From assembly GCA_022800315.1 (NCBI GenBank), contig JAAWQC010000001.1, forward strand, positions 62,001 through 126,000: a stretch of 64,000 nucleotides of DNA, read 5' to 3'. Within the stretch, counting starts at the first letter, position 1, and every line of letters starts with the position of its first letter. The position numbers and the translations under genes are program-made. Positions 31,612 through 39,905 of this stretch are shown piece after piece. Under the pieces are notes generated by a model that worked only from the letters and a program-made list of their open reading frames with translations, was not told the DNA's origin and searched no databases. The stretch comes from Clostridiales bacterium. GTDB taxonomy: Bacteria > Bacillota > Clostridia > Oscillospirales > Acutalibacteraceae.

Positions 31612-31762
31612 GCAGGGGAGCCGCGGACGTTCCGTCCGCGATCGCCCCTCCCGTGGATGCCTATGATAATCACGTAGCAGCGGAAGCTATACTTCGGGCG
31701 ATCGGCACCATCCCATACAACGGTTACGACGCAGAGCGGGAGGGGCATGGCCCTTCCCCTAC
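31612..31762. repeat. 151-bp MITE/REP-like element with terminal and subterminal inverted repeats
   Basis: GCAGGGGA...TCCCCTAC ends (7/8); subterminal GCCCCTCCCG (31644-31653)/CGGGAGGGGC (31737-31746); internal hairpin CGCGGACG-ttc-CGTCCGCG (31622-31640). Confidence 0.5.
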
Positions 31763-31884
31763 AGATATGCCATAGTTGGCGGTATATCATGGCGTTGTCA
31801 GTTTTATGGTGTATCGGCTAATTGCCTGCCATCTAACTTTCTGCTTTGCTGGTTTCTGAGAAAAAGCGATAGGTACCGGCACAT

Positions 31885-31917
31885 AAAAAGAGGGACAGGC
31901 TTTCGCCTGTCCCTCTT
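31885..31917 (-). terminator. intrinsic terminator
   Basis: Minus strand AAGAGGGACAGGC-GAAA-GCCTGTCCCTCTTTTTAT. Confidence 0.8.
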
Positions 31918-31921
31918 ACCC

Positions 31922-32818
31922 TTATTCTACTGTATAAACCAGTTTTTCGTAACGCGGCATAACCACACCATCGCCATTGCTAACATCCACGCTTAGTGCC
32001 ATACCAATTTCATAACCGCTCCCATTTTTACGTAAATTGATACTGCTGATTTCTACACCGACGAGTATCTCTCCATATTTATCATTCATTTTTTCTTCGG
32101 CATATTGTTTGACCTGTTCCTTGGAAGGAAGCCTCTGTGCCAGCTTTTCTTTCTCTTTTTCGGTCATATCGGTATACAGAGAGGTTTGGGGGAAATTAAC
32201 GTCGATCAGGTCTCCGCTGGGGGAGAGGTGCATCATAATACGGTCACTGGTAAAAAAATCACCGATCGGTATACCATAACTAATGGTATACCGGTTGGGA
32301 ACGGTTATTTCTTCCTCGCTCGGGATTTCCACAAAAGACGCCAGCCCATATTGCTCTGCATGGGGCACCATCATCGATAAATACTGTTCGGCAAAAGCCA
32401 AAACCTGTTCATTTGTCAACTCGGCAAAGATATTTCGCGTCTCTTTTTGCTGATAGAATATCCCTATCAGCTGGCCGGTCAATTCATGATAATTATAAAG
32501 ATTACCAGCCTCGTCAGAATAAATATCCTGATTATTCTCCTGGCCTTTATGCGAATATCGATAGGTTAGAGTTGCCCTCTCTGTCGGCATGGATTCCGCC
32601 CTTTGTCTGCTAAACGTCGCCGCATTGGTGATCGATGGCAATTCAACATCATAAGTGGTTCGCGCATCTTCTCTTTTCAAAATATAAGGCGTGTCGGTAG
32701 AAGTATATTCTCCATTCCGGGATATGGCAAAAGCCGCCAGACTGCCCCCTATTAAGATAATAGACAGAGATAAGGCGATCAGCACCGGAAATAGACGATT
32801 GTGTTTTTTCAAACTCAT
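31922..32818 (-). CDS. membrane-anchored secreted protein of unknown function (paralog of 30303-31001)
   Basis: MSLKKHNRLFPVLIALSLSIILIGGSLAAFA anchor; conserved FAEQYLSMMVPHAEQYGLASF and MTEKEKEKLAQRLPSKEQVKQYAEEKMNDKYGE; SD AAGGAGG. Confidence 0.7.
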   Translation of the reverse strand: MSLKKHNRLFPVLIALSLSIILIGGSLAAFAISRNGEYTSTDTPYILKREDARTTYDVELPSITNAATFSRQRAESMPTERATLTYRYSHKGQENNQDIYSDEAGNLYNYHELTGQLIGIFYQQKETRNIFAELTNEQVLAFAEQYLSMMVPHAEQYGLASFVEIPSEEEITVPNRYTISYGIPIGDFFTSDRIMMHLSPSGDLIDVNFPQTSLYTDMTEKEKEKLAQRLPSKEQVKQYAEEKMNDKYGEILVGVEISSINLRKNGSGYEIGMALSVDVSNGDGVVMPRYEKLVYTVE

Positions 32819-32840
32819 GATTCGTCCCTCCTTAAGTAAT

Positions 32841-33566
32841 TTACGCAAAATAGATTAGTTGATCTCCGTTGGCTGTCGCATAGCACCCCAGTGCTTCAAT
32901 TTCCTCCGGCGTATGTGTATAAAAACCGTCCACAAACCATGTGGCATAAGCAGCGGCGTTATTGACAGATGCCTTTGAATTAAAACATTCTTGGAAAAAA
33001 ACACCGAGCCATACAGCCGTTAAATCATTGGGGATATCGGCAACCCATCCCATGGCACACCTTGCGCCGCGCCCCATCGTTGATCCTATCAAGTTTCCAT
33101 AATCCTTGTGGGTAGAGCCTGTCTGACAGCCCGCAAATATTGCCAGATTCATCTTTTTCAGGCTGGGGACCTTATCTATAGCCTTATAAAAAACCGGCGC
33201 ACCAATATAATCCCTTGCCGTCAGATAGGTATATCGCGGAGCAAAATTAGAATGAGGGTCTGGGCATTCAACCATTCCCGGAGCTCCATGAGTACTGATA
33301 ACAAATATCGAAGCGTTTGGCAATATCGAATAGAGCGGTTCCACGCTGTTATTCAAATATTCTCCTGTGTCATAAAACATTTTCCAAAGCCAAGGAAGAC
33401 TTCTAGCAGCGTGATCGCGGGTGCTGACACCATATTTTGAAAAATATTCCGGCAGGGTATTAACATTGTAAGTGAACATATATCCTTTACCCGTGTATCC
33501 ACCCGACGCATTTACTGTTAATGTACCCACTAACGCTATGTAACATGCAAATAGCAGACAAAACAT
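32841..33566 (-). CDS. secreted CHAT/caspase-like (clan CD-like) protein; likely full start at 33595 with a one-base frameshift
   Basis: Signal-peptide-like N-terminus; ASIFVISTHGAPG and NLAIFAGCQTGSTHKDYGNLIGSTMGRGARCAMGW give a His-Gly / Cys dyad layout. Confidence 0.65.
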   Translation of the reverse strand: MFCLLFACYIALVGTLTVNASGGYTGKGYMFTYNVNTLPEYFSKYGVSTRDHAARSLPWLWKMFYDTGEYLNNSVEPLYSILPNASIFVISTHGAPGMVECPDPHSNFAPRYTYLTARDYIGAPVFYKAIDKVPSLKKMNLAIFAGCQTGSTHKDYGNLIGSTMGRGARCAMGWVADIPNDLTAVWLGVFFQECFNSKASVNNAAAYATWFVDGFYTHTPEEIEALGCYATANGDQLIYFA

Positions 33567-33738
33567 CTTCTTTAATTTCTTCAGTTTGATTTCATTATCC
33601 TCCTCACCTAAATACTATTTTTGAGTTATAATTTCATAGTTATTTTTCTCATTATGTAATATAATAACACATTATTGCTAATTGATCAACGACCTATTAC
33701 TGCAAAAACTAAAGCCATAAATTATACGGCGGTATAAA

Positions 33739-33768
33739 AAGAGGGGCAGGCGAAAGCCTGTCCCTCTT
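33739..33768 (-). terminator. nrdJ terminator
   Basis: Minus strand AAGAGGGACAGGC-TTTC-GCCTGCCCCTCTTTTTAT. Confidence 0.8.
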
Positions 33769-33779
33769 CTTTATCTTTT

Positions 33780-36056
33780 TCAGCCGCACTTGGAGTAGCC
33801 GCAGTTGCGGCACATGACACAGCCGCCCTCGTGCTCCACCGGCGCGCCGCATTCGGGGCACTCCCGGATGTGGGCCGCCACTGCGGGCGCTTCGGCGGGC
33901 GCCGCCTGGGCAGACGCCGCCGGTGCGGGGGGATTTCCCGCCGCCTTGAATTCCTCCGACGCGACCACCTTCTGGATGACGCGGGCGATGGCGTCGGGGC
34001 AGGAGGTGCACTTCATCCCCGACTGCCGGATGGTGGAGGGGCAGCGGATGCCCCGGAGCTGGTCCACGATGGTGCCCACATCCAGCCCCGAACGCAGCGC
34101 CACCGACACCAGCCGGGCGGTGGCCTCCGACTGGGAGGGGCAGCCCCCCGCCTTGCCGGTGTTGGTGAACACCTCGCAGATGCCGTTCTCGTCGTAGTTC
34201 ACCGTCACGTACAGGTTGCCGCAGCCGATGGCGATCTTTTCGGTGATCCCCTTGGTTACGTCGGGACGGGGGCGGGGGGTGATGGCCAGCGGGCGCGCCG
34301 GTTGCTCCGGCGGCTGCCCGGCCGGTTCCTTCCCCTCCGGTTCGCCCTCCTTCTTCGCCAGGTTCAGCACCTGTATCTCCCGGCTGCCGTCCCGGTAGAT
34401 GGTAACCCCCTTGCAGCCCAGACGGTAGGCCAGCGTATACACCTCGGCGACCTCCTCCTCGGTGGCGTCGTGGGGGAAGTTGACCGTCTTGGATACCGCG
34501 TTGTCGGTGTGGTTCTGGAAGGCGGCCTGCATCTTGGTGTGGTACAGAGGGGATATGTCGTGGGCGGAGACGAATACCCGGCGGATGTCCTCGGGAATTT
34601 CCTCCATATGGGCGATGGTGCCCTCCTCCGCGATGCGGCGCATCAGCTCGTCGGAGTAGAGACCCAGCCCCTCCAGCCGTTCCCGCAGCACCGGGCTGAC
34701 CTCCAGCATTTCGGTGCGGTCCATGACGCTGCGGATATAGACATAGGCAAACACCGGCTCCACCCCGGAGGAAACCCCCGCGATGATGGACAGGGTGCCG
34801 GTGGGGGCGATGGTGGTGACAGTGGCGTTGCGCAGGGGCTCCCCGTCCTTATAGATACTCTCGCCGAAGAGGGGGAAGGGCCCGCGCACCCTGGCCAGCC
34901 GGGCGCTGGCCGCCCGACCACTCGTGGTGATGAAGCCCATCAGCTTATCCGCCAGCGCCACCGCCTCGTCCGAGTTGTACGGGATGCCGAGGTAGAGCAG
35001 CATGTCCGCCCAGCCCATGACGCCGAGGCCCACCTTGCGGGTCTGCCTGGTGGTGAAGTCGATCTGTTCCAGCGGGTATTTGTTGGCGTCGATGACGTTG
35101 TCGAGGAAGTGGACCGCCGTCTCCACGGTGGCGGACAGCTTGTCCCAGTCCACCGTATAGGCTTCGCCGGTTTTCTTGAGCATCTTCACCAGGTTGATGG
35201 AACCCAGGTTGCAGCTCTCATAGGGCAGGAGGGGCTGCTCGCCGCAGGGATTGGTGGATTCGATCTCCCCCTGGGAGGGTACCACGTTGTCCCGATTGAG
35301 CCGGTCGAGAAAAATAATGCCCGGCTCGCCGTTGCGCCAGGCGGCGTACACGATTTTCTGAAAGACCTCCCCGGCGTTCAGGCGGCCGGTGACCATCCCC
35401 GTGCTGGGGTCCACCAGGTCGTAGTCCTCCCCTGCTTCCACCGCCTGCATGAATTTTTCGGTGATCCCCACCGAAATGTTGAAGTTGGTGATGTCGGCGT
35501 TGTCCGCCTTGCAGTTGATGAAGGTCAGGATGTCGGGATGGTCGATGCGCAGGATACCCATATTGGCCCCCCGGCGGGTGCCTCCCTGCTTGACCGCTTC
35601 GGTGGCCATGTTGAACACCCGCATAAAGCTAACCGGGCCGCTGGCCACCCCGCCGGTGGAGTTGACCGTGCTTCCCGCCGGGCGCAGGCGGGAGAAAGAG
35701 AAGCCGGTGCCGCCCCCCGATTTGTGAATCAGGGCGGCCTGCTTGATCGCCTCAAAAATGGCCTCCATGCTGTCGGCCACCGGCAGCACGAAGCAGGCGG
35801 ACAGCTGGCCGAGAGGCCGGCCCGCGTTCATCAGGGTAGGGGAGTTGGGCAGGAATTCCAGGCGGGTCAACAGGCCGTAGAACTCCTCCTCCACCGCAGC
35901 CAGATCGACGCCGGGTTCGTAGGCCTCGTCCGGCGCGGCAATGGCTTTGGCCACCCGGCGGAACAGCTCCTCCACCGTTTCGGTGGGCCGGCCCTTGTCG
36001 TCACGGATCAGATAGCGGCGCTCCAGCACCGTGCGGGCATTCTGCGTAATTTCCAT
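33780..36056 (-). CDS. nrdJ: adenosylcobalamin-dependent (class II) ribonucleoside-diphosphate reductase
   Basis: EFLPNSPTLMNAGRPLGQLSACFVLPV, NPCGEQPLLPYESCNLGSINL, IAPTGTLSIIAGVSSGVEP; C-terminal Cys-rich zinc-ribbon-like CPECGAPVEHEGGCVMCRNCGYSKCG. Confidence 0.95.
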   Translation of the reverse strand: MEITQNARTVLERRYLIRDDKGRPTETVEELFRRVAKAIAAPDEAYEPGVDLAAVEEEFYGLLTRLEFLPNSPTLMNAGRPLGQLSACFVLPVADSMEAIFEAIKQAALIHKSGGGTGFSFSRLRPAGSTVNSTGGVASGPVSFMRVFNMATEAVKQGGTRRGANMGILRIDHPDILTFINCKADNADITNFNISVGITEKFMQAVEAGEDYDLVDPSTGMVTGRLNAGEVFQKIVYAAWRNGEPGIIFLDRLNRDNVVPSQGEIESTNPCGEQPLLPYESCNLGSINLVKMLKKTGEAYTVDWDKLSATVETAVHFLDNVIDANKYPLEQIDFTTRQTRKVGLGVMGWADMLLYLGIPYNSDEAVALADKLMGFITTSGRAASARLARVRGPFPLFGESIYKDGEPLRNATVTTIAPTGTLSIIAGVSSGVEPVFAYVYIRSVMDRTEMLEVSPVLRERLEGLGLYSDELMRRIAEEGTIAHMEEIPEDIRRVFVSAHDISPLYHTKMQAAFQNHTDNAVSKTVNFPHDATEEEVAEVYTLAYRLGCKGVTIYRDGSREIQVLNLAKKEGEPEGKEPAGQPPEQPARPLAITPRPRPDVTKGITEKIAIGCGNLYVTVNYDENGICEVFTNTGKAGGCPSQSEATARLVSVALRSGLDVGTIVDQLRGIRCPSTIRQSGMKCTSCPDAIARVIQKVVASEEFKAAGNPPAPAASAQAAPAEAPAVAAHIRECPECGAPVEHEGGCVMCRNCGYSKCG

Positions 36057-36074
36057 AGCGGTATCCTTCCTTAA

Positions 36075-36126
36075 CTATATATTGAAATCATATTCTCTGT
36101 TTCATCACAAACAACACAACATATTG
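36075..36126. promoter_or_regulatory. tandem NrdR-box-like sites upstream of nrdJ
   Basis: CTATATATTG (36075-36084) and CAACATATTG (36117-36126) against NrdR core CWATATATWG; start-to-start distance 42 bp. Confidence 0.6.
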
Positions 36127-36241
36127 TATCTCCCTGCCACGCACCTGTCAAGGGAAAATTGGGAAGCAAAAGGATTTGACCGGGCGGCCGGTTCGTGATA
36201 GCATAGGGGCACAATATATAGAGGAGGCGGTCGTATTGCTG

Positions 36242-37009
36242 ATGCGAGGCGAACTCGACCGGCAGGTGAAGGCGCTGGGTATCGACCCGGCGGGCACCCT
36301 GCTCATCCATTCTTCCATGAAATCCATCGGACCGGTGGAAGGCGGGGCCGACGCGGTGCTGGATGCCTTCAGCGCCCATATGCGGGACGGCCTGCTGATA
36401 CTGCCCACCCATACCTGGCGGCAGATGAGTGAGAGCTATACCGTCTTCGACGTAGTAAAGGAGCCCTCCTGCGTCGGGCTGCTGACCAATCTGTTCCGTG
36501 GGCGGCCGGGTGTGATCCGTTCCTGGCACCCCACCCATTCGGTGGCGGCGCTGGGGCGGGAGGCAGCCGCTTACACCGCCGGGGAGGAACGCACCCGCAC
36601 CCCCTGCCCCCGTGACGGCTGTTGGGGCCGCCTGTACGACCGGCGGGCGGTCATCCTCTTTCTGGGCTGTTCCCTCAAGTGCAACACCTTTCTCCACGGG
36701 GTGGAGGAGTGGTGCGGGGTGACCAACCGGCTGGCGGAAACGCCCCAGGATTTCACGGTGGTCACTCCGGCGGGTGAACGGCTGACGGTACCCCAGTACC
36801 GCCACCACACCGAGCCGGAGCTGGATATTTCCGACCACTACGACAAAATGGCCCCCGCCTTCGAGAAGGAGGGGGCTATCCGGCGGGCCCGGCTGGGGGA
36901 AGCATCCTGCATCGTGGCCGACGCAGCCGCCATGGCGGACATTACCGCCCGGTATCTGGCGGCGAACGAACAGCTCTTTGCCGATGCGGAACCGATCACG
37001 CTGTTATAA
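36242..37009 (+). CDS. AAC(3)-family N-acetyltransferase
   Basis: TLLIHSSMKSIGPVEGGADAVLDAF, LLILPTHTW, RSWHPTHSVAALG, family-typical. Confidence 0.85.
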   Translation: MRGELDRQVKALGIDPAGTLLIHSSMKSIGPVEGGADAVLDAFSAHMRDGLLILPTHTWRQMSESYTVFDVVKEPSCVGLLTNLFRGRPGVIRSWHPTHSVAALGREAAAYTAGEERTRTPCPRDGCWGRLYDRRAVILFLGCSLKCNTFLHGVEEWCGVTNRLAETPQDFTVVTPAGERLTVPQYRHHTEPELDISDHYDKMAPAFEKEGAIRRARLGEASCIVADAAAMADITARYLAANEQLFADAEPITLL

Positions 37010-37046
37010 AAAAGCCGGCGGGAGCAGAGCTCCCGCCGGCTTTTTT
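37008..37046 (+). terminator. intrinsic terminator
   Basis: AAAAAAGCCGGCGGGAGC-aga-GCTCCCGCCGGCTTTTTT. Confidence 0.9.
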
Positions 37047-37163
37047 ATGTATACGTATCTCCGTCGTTGTGTGTCAGGATCCTTTAGAAGCGTCAAACTC
37101 GATACCGTTGTCATTCCCTTCTTATAAGAAGAACGCGCCGGGCGCGGAGAATGCCTGCCAGGT

Positions 37164-38606
37164 CTATTCTTCCTTGAGGAACGCGCCCAACCGTTCGGTC
37201 AGTGCCTTTTTGAGCAGGGAGTTGGTATCCCGGCGGGCCCAGCTGGCCCAGTAGGTGTAGCCCCCCAGGGTCAGGGAACGGGCGGTGGCCATATAGCCGT
37301 AATAGCCGTTCACCTGATCGATCGGGATGGTCTTCACGCCGGTGAACTGGGCGCGCAGCCAGAGGGACATATCCACCAGGCTTTCCCCCGGCACGCCGAC
37401 GAAGAGGTATTCTCCCCATTGCAGGACCGAAACGGTCACACGGGCCACATGGGCGCGCAGCTGCTCCTCGGTGAAACCGCACTTCTCCTCGATAAAGTTG
37501 TAATCGTAACCCGCGCGCCGGCGGTCGTCGATCAGCTGCTTCACCTCATAGGCGGGGCGGCCCTCCGCGACAGCCCGGTTCAGGCGCTCCTCACACTCCT
37601 GAGCCCGCTTTTCCAGTTGGGGATATTCCGCCTTGCTGTAGGGCAGGCTCTCCCGCATGGGCAGGTCGATCTCAAAGAGGGCGGTACGGCAGTGGTCGGG
37701 ATCGCGGAAGGGACGGCGGTCCCGCTCGAAGCAGGCTTCCAGCCGGGCGGCGATGGTCTCGCCGATGCGGCGCGCCTCGCCGGAGCAGTCCTCGTAGGTG
37801 TCCATACCGTCGAAGCCCTTTTTGGTGGACAGATCGCCGCAGGGGCCGTTCAGATACAGCGACATCCCGCCCAGGTCCCGCTCCAGCTTTTCGCTGAGAT
37901 AACCGGGCCAGTCGAAGTTGTACCGGTACTGGTCGTCGATGCCCCGCAGCTCGAACAGCACCGCCACGTCGGGATGGGCGGCAAAGCGGGAGATGCTGCC
38001 CATCACCTCGCCCCCTTCGTTTTTGAAGACGAACAGGTAGGCTTTGGGGTCGTTGTCGTTGTCGAAGTAAATCGGCTGGTCGAACGCCGGCAGGTCGGGC
38101 CGGTAATCCCCCAGCAGCATGATTTCGGGCTTTTGGGAATAGGGGCGGCCCTCCTCGTCGAAATCCATCCCCGACCAGACGGTCACGCCGCCCAGTCCCG
38201 CCACGTACTGCTCACGGTTCATGGTGTAGTCGGTGCCGAAATCCGCCTCCGCCACCTCGCAGGTGAAGGGTTCTGCCGACGCCATCAGGTCACGGACGGC
38301 GGGGATGGTGCGGGCGATCAGCTGGTCGATGGCGTCCCCCGTCAGCTGAGGCCCATAGGGGGCGGCGTGGACCTGCAGCTCATGGTACCAAATGTTTTCC
38401 GCGGGGAGGCCGGTGGCGGCCGCCACCTCCCGCCGCCAGCGGTTGGCCTCCTGCGGGAAGGAGCCCAAAAAATCGAAGGCGGCGATCAATACCCGCTGCC
38501 CGCCGGCCTCCAGATAGAACAGCCGGCCGTACAGGTCGGTGCCGTAGGGGTATTCGGGTGGAAAAATCCCCTGGGCCGAGAATTTGCCAAAGCAGCATTT
38601 TGCCAT
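37164..38606 (-). CDS. neutral/alkaline ceramidase-like protein (N-terminal domain family)
   Basis: MAKCCFGKFSAQGIFPPEYPYGTDLYGRLFYLEAGGQRVLIAAFDFLG; SRFAAHPDVAV; SLYLNGPCGDLSTK; EEYLFVGVPGE-like segment. Confidence 0.6.
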   Translation of the reverse strand: MAKCCFGKFSAQGIFPPEYPYGTDLYGRLFYLEAGGQRVLIAAFDFLGSFPQEANRWRREVAAATGLPAENIWYHELQVHAAPYGPQLTGDAIDQLIARTIPAVRDLMASAEPFTCEVAEADFGTDYTMNREQYVAGLGGVTVWSGMDFDEEGRPYSQKPEIMLLGDYRPDLPAFDQPIYFDNDNDPKAYLFVFKNEGGEVMGSISRFAAHPDVAVLFELRGIDDQYRYNFDWPGYLSEKLERDLGGMSLYLNGPCGDLSTKKGFDGMDTYEDCSGEARRIGETIAARLEACFERDRRPFRDPDHCRTALFEIDLPMRESLPYSKAEYPQLEKRAQECEERLNRAVAEGRPAYEVKQLIDDRRRAGYDYNFIEEKCGFTEEQLRAHVARVTVSVLQWGEYLFVGVPGESLVDMSLWLRAQFTGVKTIPIDQVNGYYGYMATARSLTLGGYTYWASWARRDTNSLLKKALTERLGAFLKEE

Positions 38607-38713
38607 GGTTACCGCGTCCTTTCCCTTTGTGATTGAGCGGGGTCGTTTACAGAAAAAGTATACGCCGGCGGCGGTCAAAACGCAAGGAAGAATCCGGGGC
38701 CTCCTATCGGATA

Positions 38714-39754
38714 TTACGTGTACAGAAAGTCCAGCAGGCCCTGCACCGAACGACTGCGGTCGGTCAGCCACAGGCCGGCTCCCTTGCCGATGTAGGTGTT
38801 CTGATATTCTCCCTTCTGCGGGACCACATACTGTTCCACCGTATAATCCGAATAGGACAGGGCCTGTCCCGCGAGGCCCAGCAGCTCGTTCTGGGTCAGG
38901 TTGGTTTTCACATGGGGCAGCACGGCGAACAGCAGACTGTTGAGAGAGGCAAGGTTCATTCCCTGCACCTTGCCGATGAGGGCGGACATGACCTTGCGCT
39001 GCCTCTCGGTGCGCCCGAAATCACTGTCCAGCTTGCGGATGCGGGAGTAGTCCAGCGCCTTGGGCCCATTTAGATGGTACGAACCCGCCGAAGCCCCTAC
39101 GCCGATGTGCTTTGCCTCCGCGGCGCTCAGCTCGATATCCACCCCGCCCAGCGCATCCACCGCTTTTTCAAAAGCGTTGAAATCCACCGCGATATACTGG
39201 TCGATTTTCAGACGGAAATTCTGCTGGAGGGTCAGGGAGAGCAGATTAAATCCCCCGTAGGCGTAGGCGGCGTTCAGCTTGTGGTAGCCCTCCCCCCGGC
39301 CCGGTATGGTGACCCACAGGTCCCGCAGCAGGGAAACCAGCCGCAGGGTATGGGTGCGGGTGTTGACCGACAGGATCAGGTTGGCATCCGACCGGCCGGT
39401 GGTGCCGCCCCGGTTGTCGGTGCCGATCAGGAGGTAATTGGTGACCCCCTTTGTATTGCCCAGAACATCCCCGCTGCCTACGCCGGTATCCTCCGCCTCC
39501 GGGTCGGACAGGCTAGGCGTTTGGGAGGGATCGGGCAGGAATTCGTCCTCTTCTTCCGGCAGGGTATCCACGTAGCTCTCGTCCCCGGTGCCGTCGTCGT
39601 AATCCACCTGGCTGAACAGCACCCAGAGATAAACGCCCGCCGCAAGAAAGGCCAGGGACAGCAGCGAAATGATGCCCGCGCCGATACCCGCGGCAATCCG
39701 TACGCCTTTGGAGCGGGATCCGCGTTTCGGTGTCTTATTCTCTCTGTTTTTCAT
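38714..39754 (-). CDS. LCP (LytR-CpsA-Psr) family protein
   Basis: NYLLIGTDNRGGTTGRSDANLILSVNTRTHTLRLVSLLRDLWVTIPG; DALGGVDIEL; DYSRIRKLDSDFGRTERQRKVM. Confidence 0.95.
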   Translation of the reverse strand: MKNRENKTPKRGSRSKGVRIAAGIGAGIISLLSLAFLAAGVYLWVLFSQVDYDDGTGDESYVDTLPEEEDEFLPDPSQTPSLSDPEAEDTGVGSGDVLGNTKGVTNYLLIGTDNRGGTTGRSDANLILSVNTRTHTLRLVSLLRDLWVTIPGRGEGYHKLNAAYAYGGFNLLSLTLQQNFRLKIDQYIAVDFNAFEKAVDALGGVDIELSAAEAKHIGVGASAGSYHLNGPKALDYSRIRKLDSDFGRTERQRKVMSALIGKVQGMNLASLNSLLFAVLPHVKTNLTQNELLGLAGQALSYSDYTVEQYVVPQKGEYQNTYIGKGAGLWLTDRSRSVQGLLDFLYT

Positions 39755-39861
39755 GTCATCACGCCTTTTAGGGAAATCGCCGCCCTGATCGGCGGCTTCC
39801 AGTTAAGTCATGAGTGTCTATTGGCTCATTTCTTATCTATGGATGGTATGTCCCCAAAATG

Positions 39862-39899
39862 AGAAGAGATACATCGCGGCGGCGGTGTATCTCTTTTTT
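39862..39899. terminator. terminator-like hairpin
   Basis: AGAGATACAtcgcggcggcgGTGTATCTCTTTTTT. Confidence 0.65.
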
Positions 39900-39905
39900 C
39901 ATTTA

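Noticed and set aside
31581-31790. Small ORFs on both strands within the 31.6-31.8 kb element
   Set aside because: Inverted-repeat-rich element; translations are C/R/G-rich with no coding signature.
33831-36074. 747-aa plus-strand ORF
   Set aside because: Antisense to nrdJ; G/H/R-rich composition with no recognisable domain.
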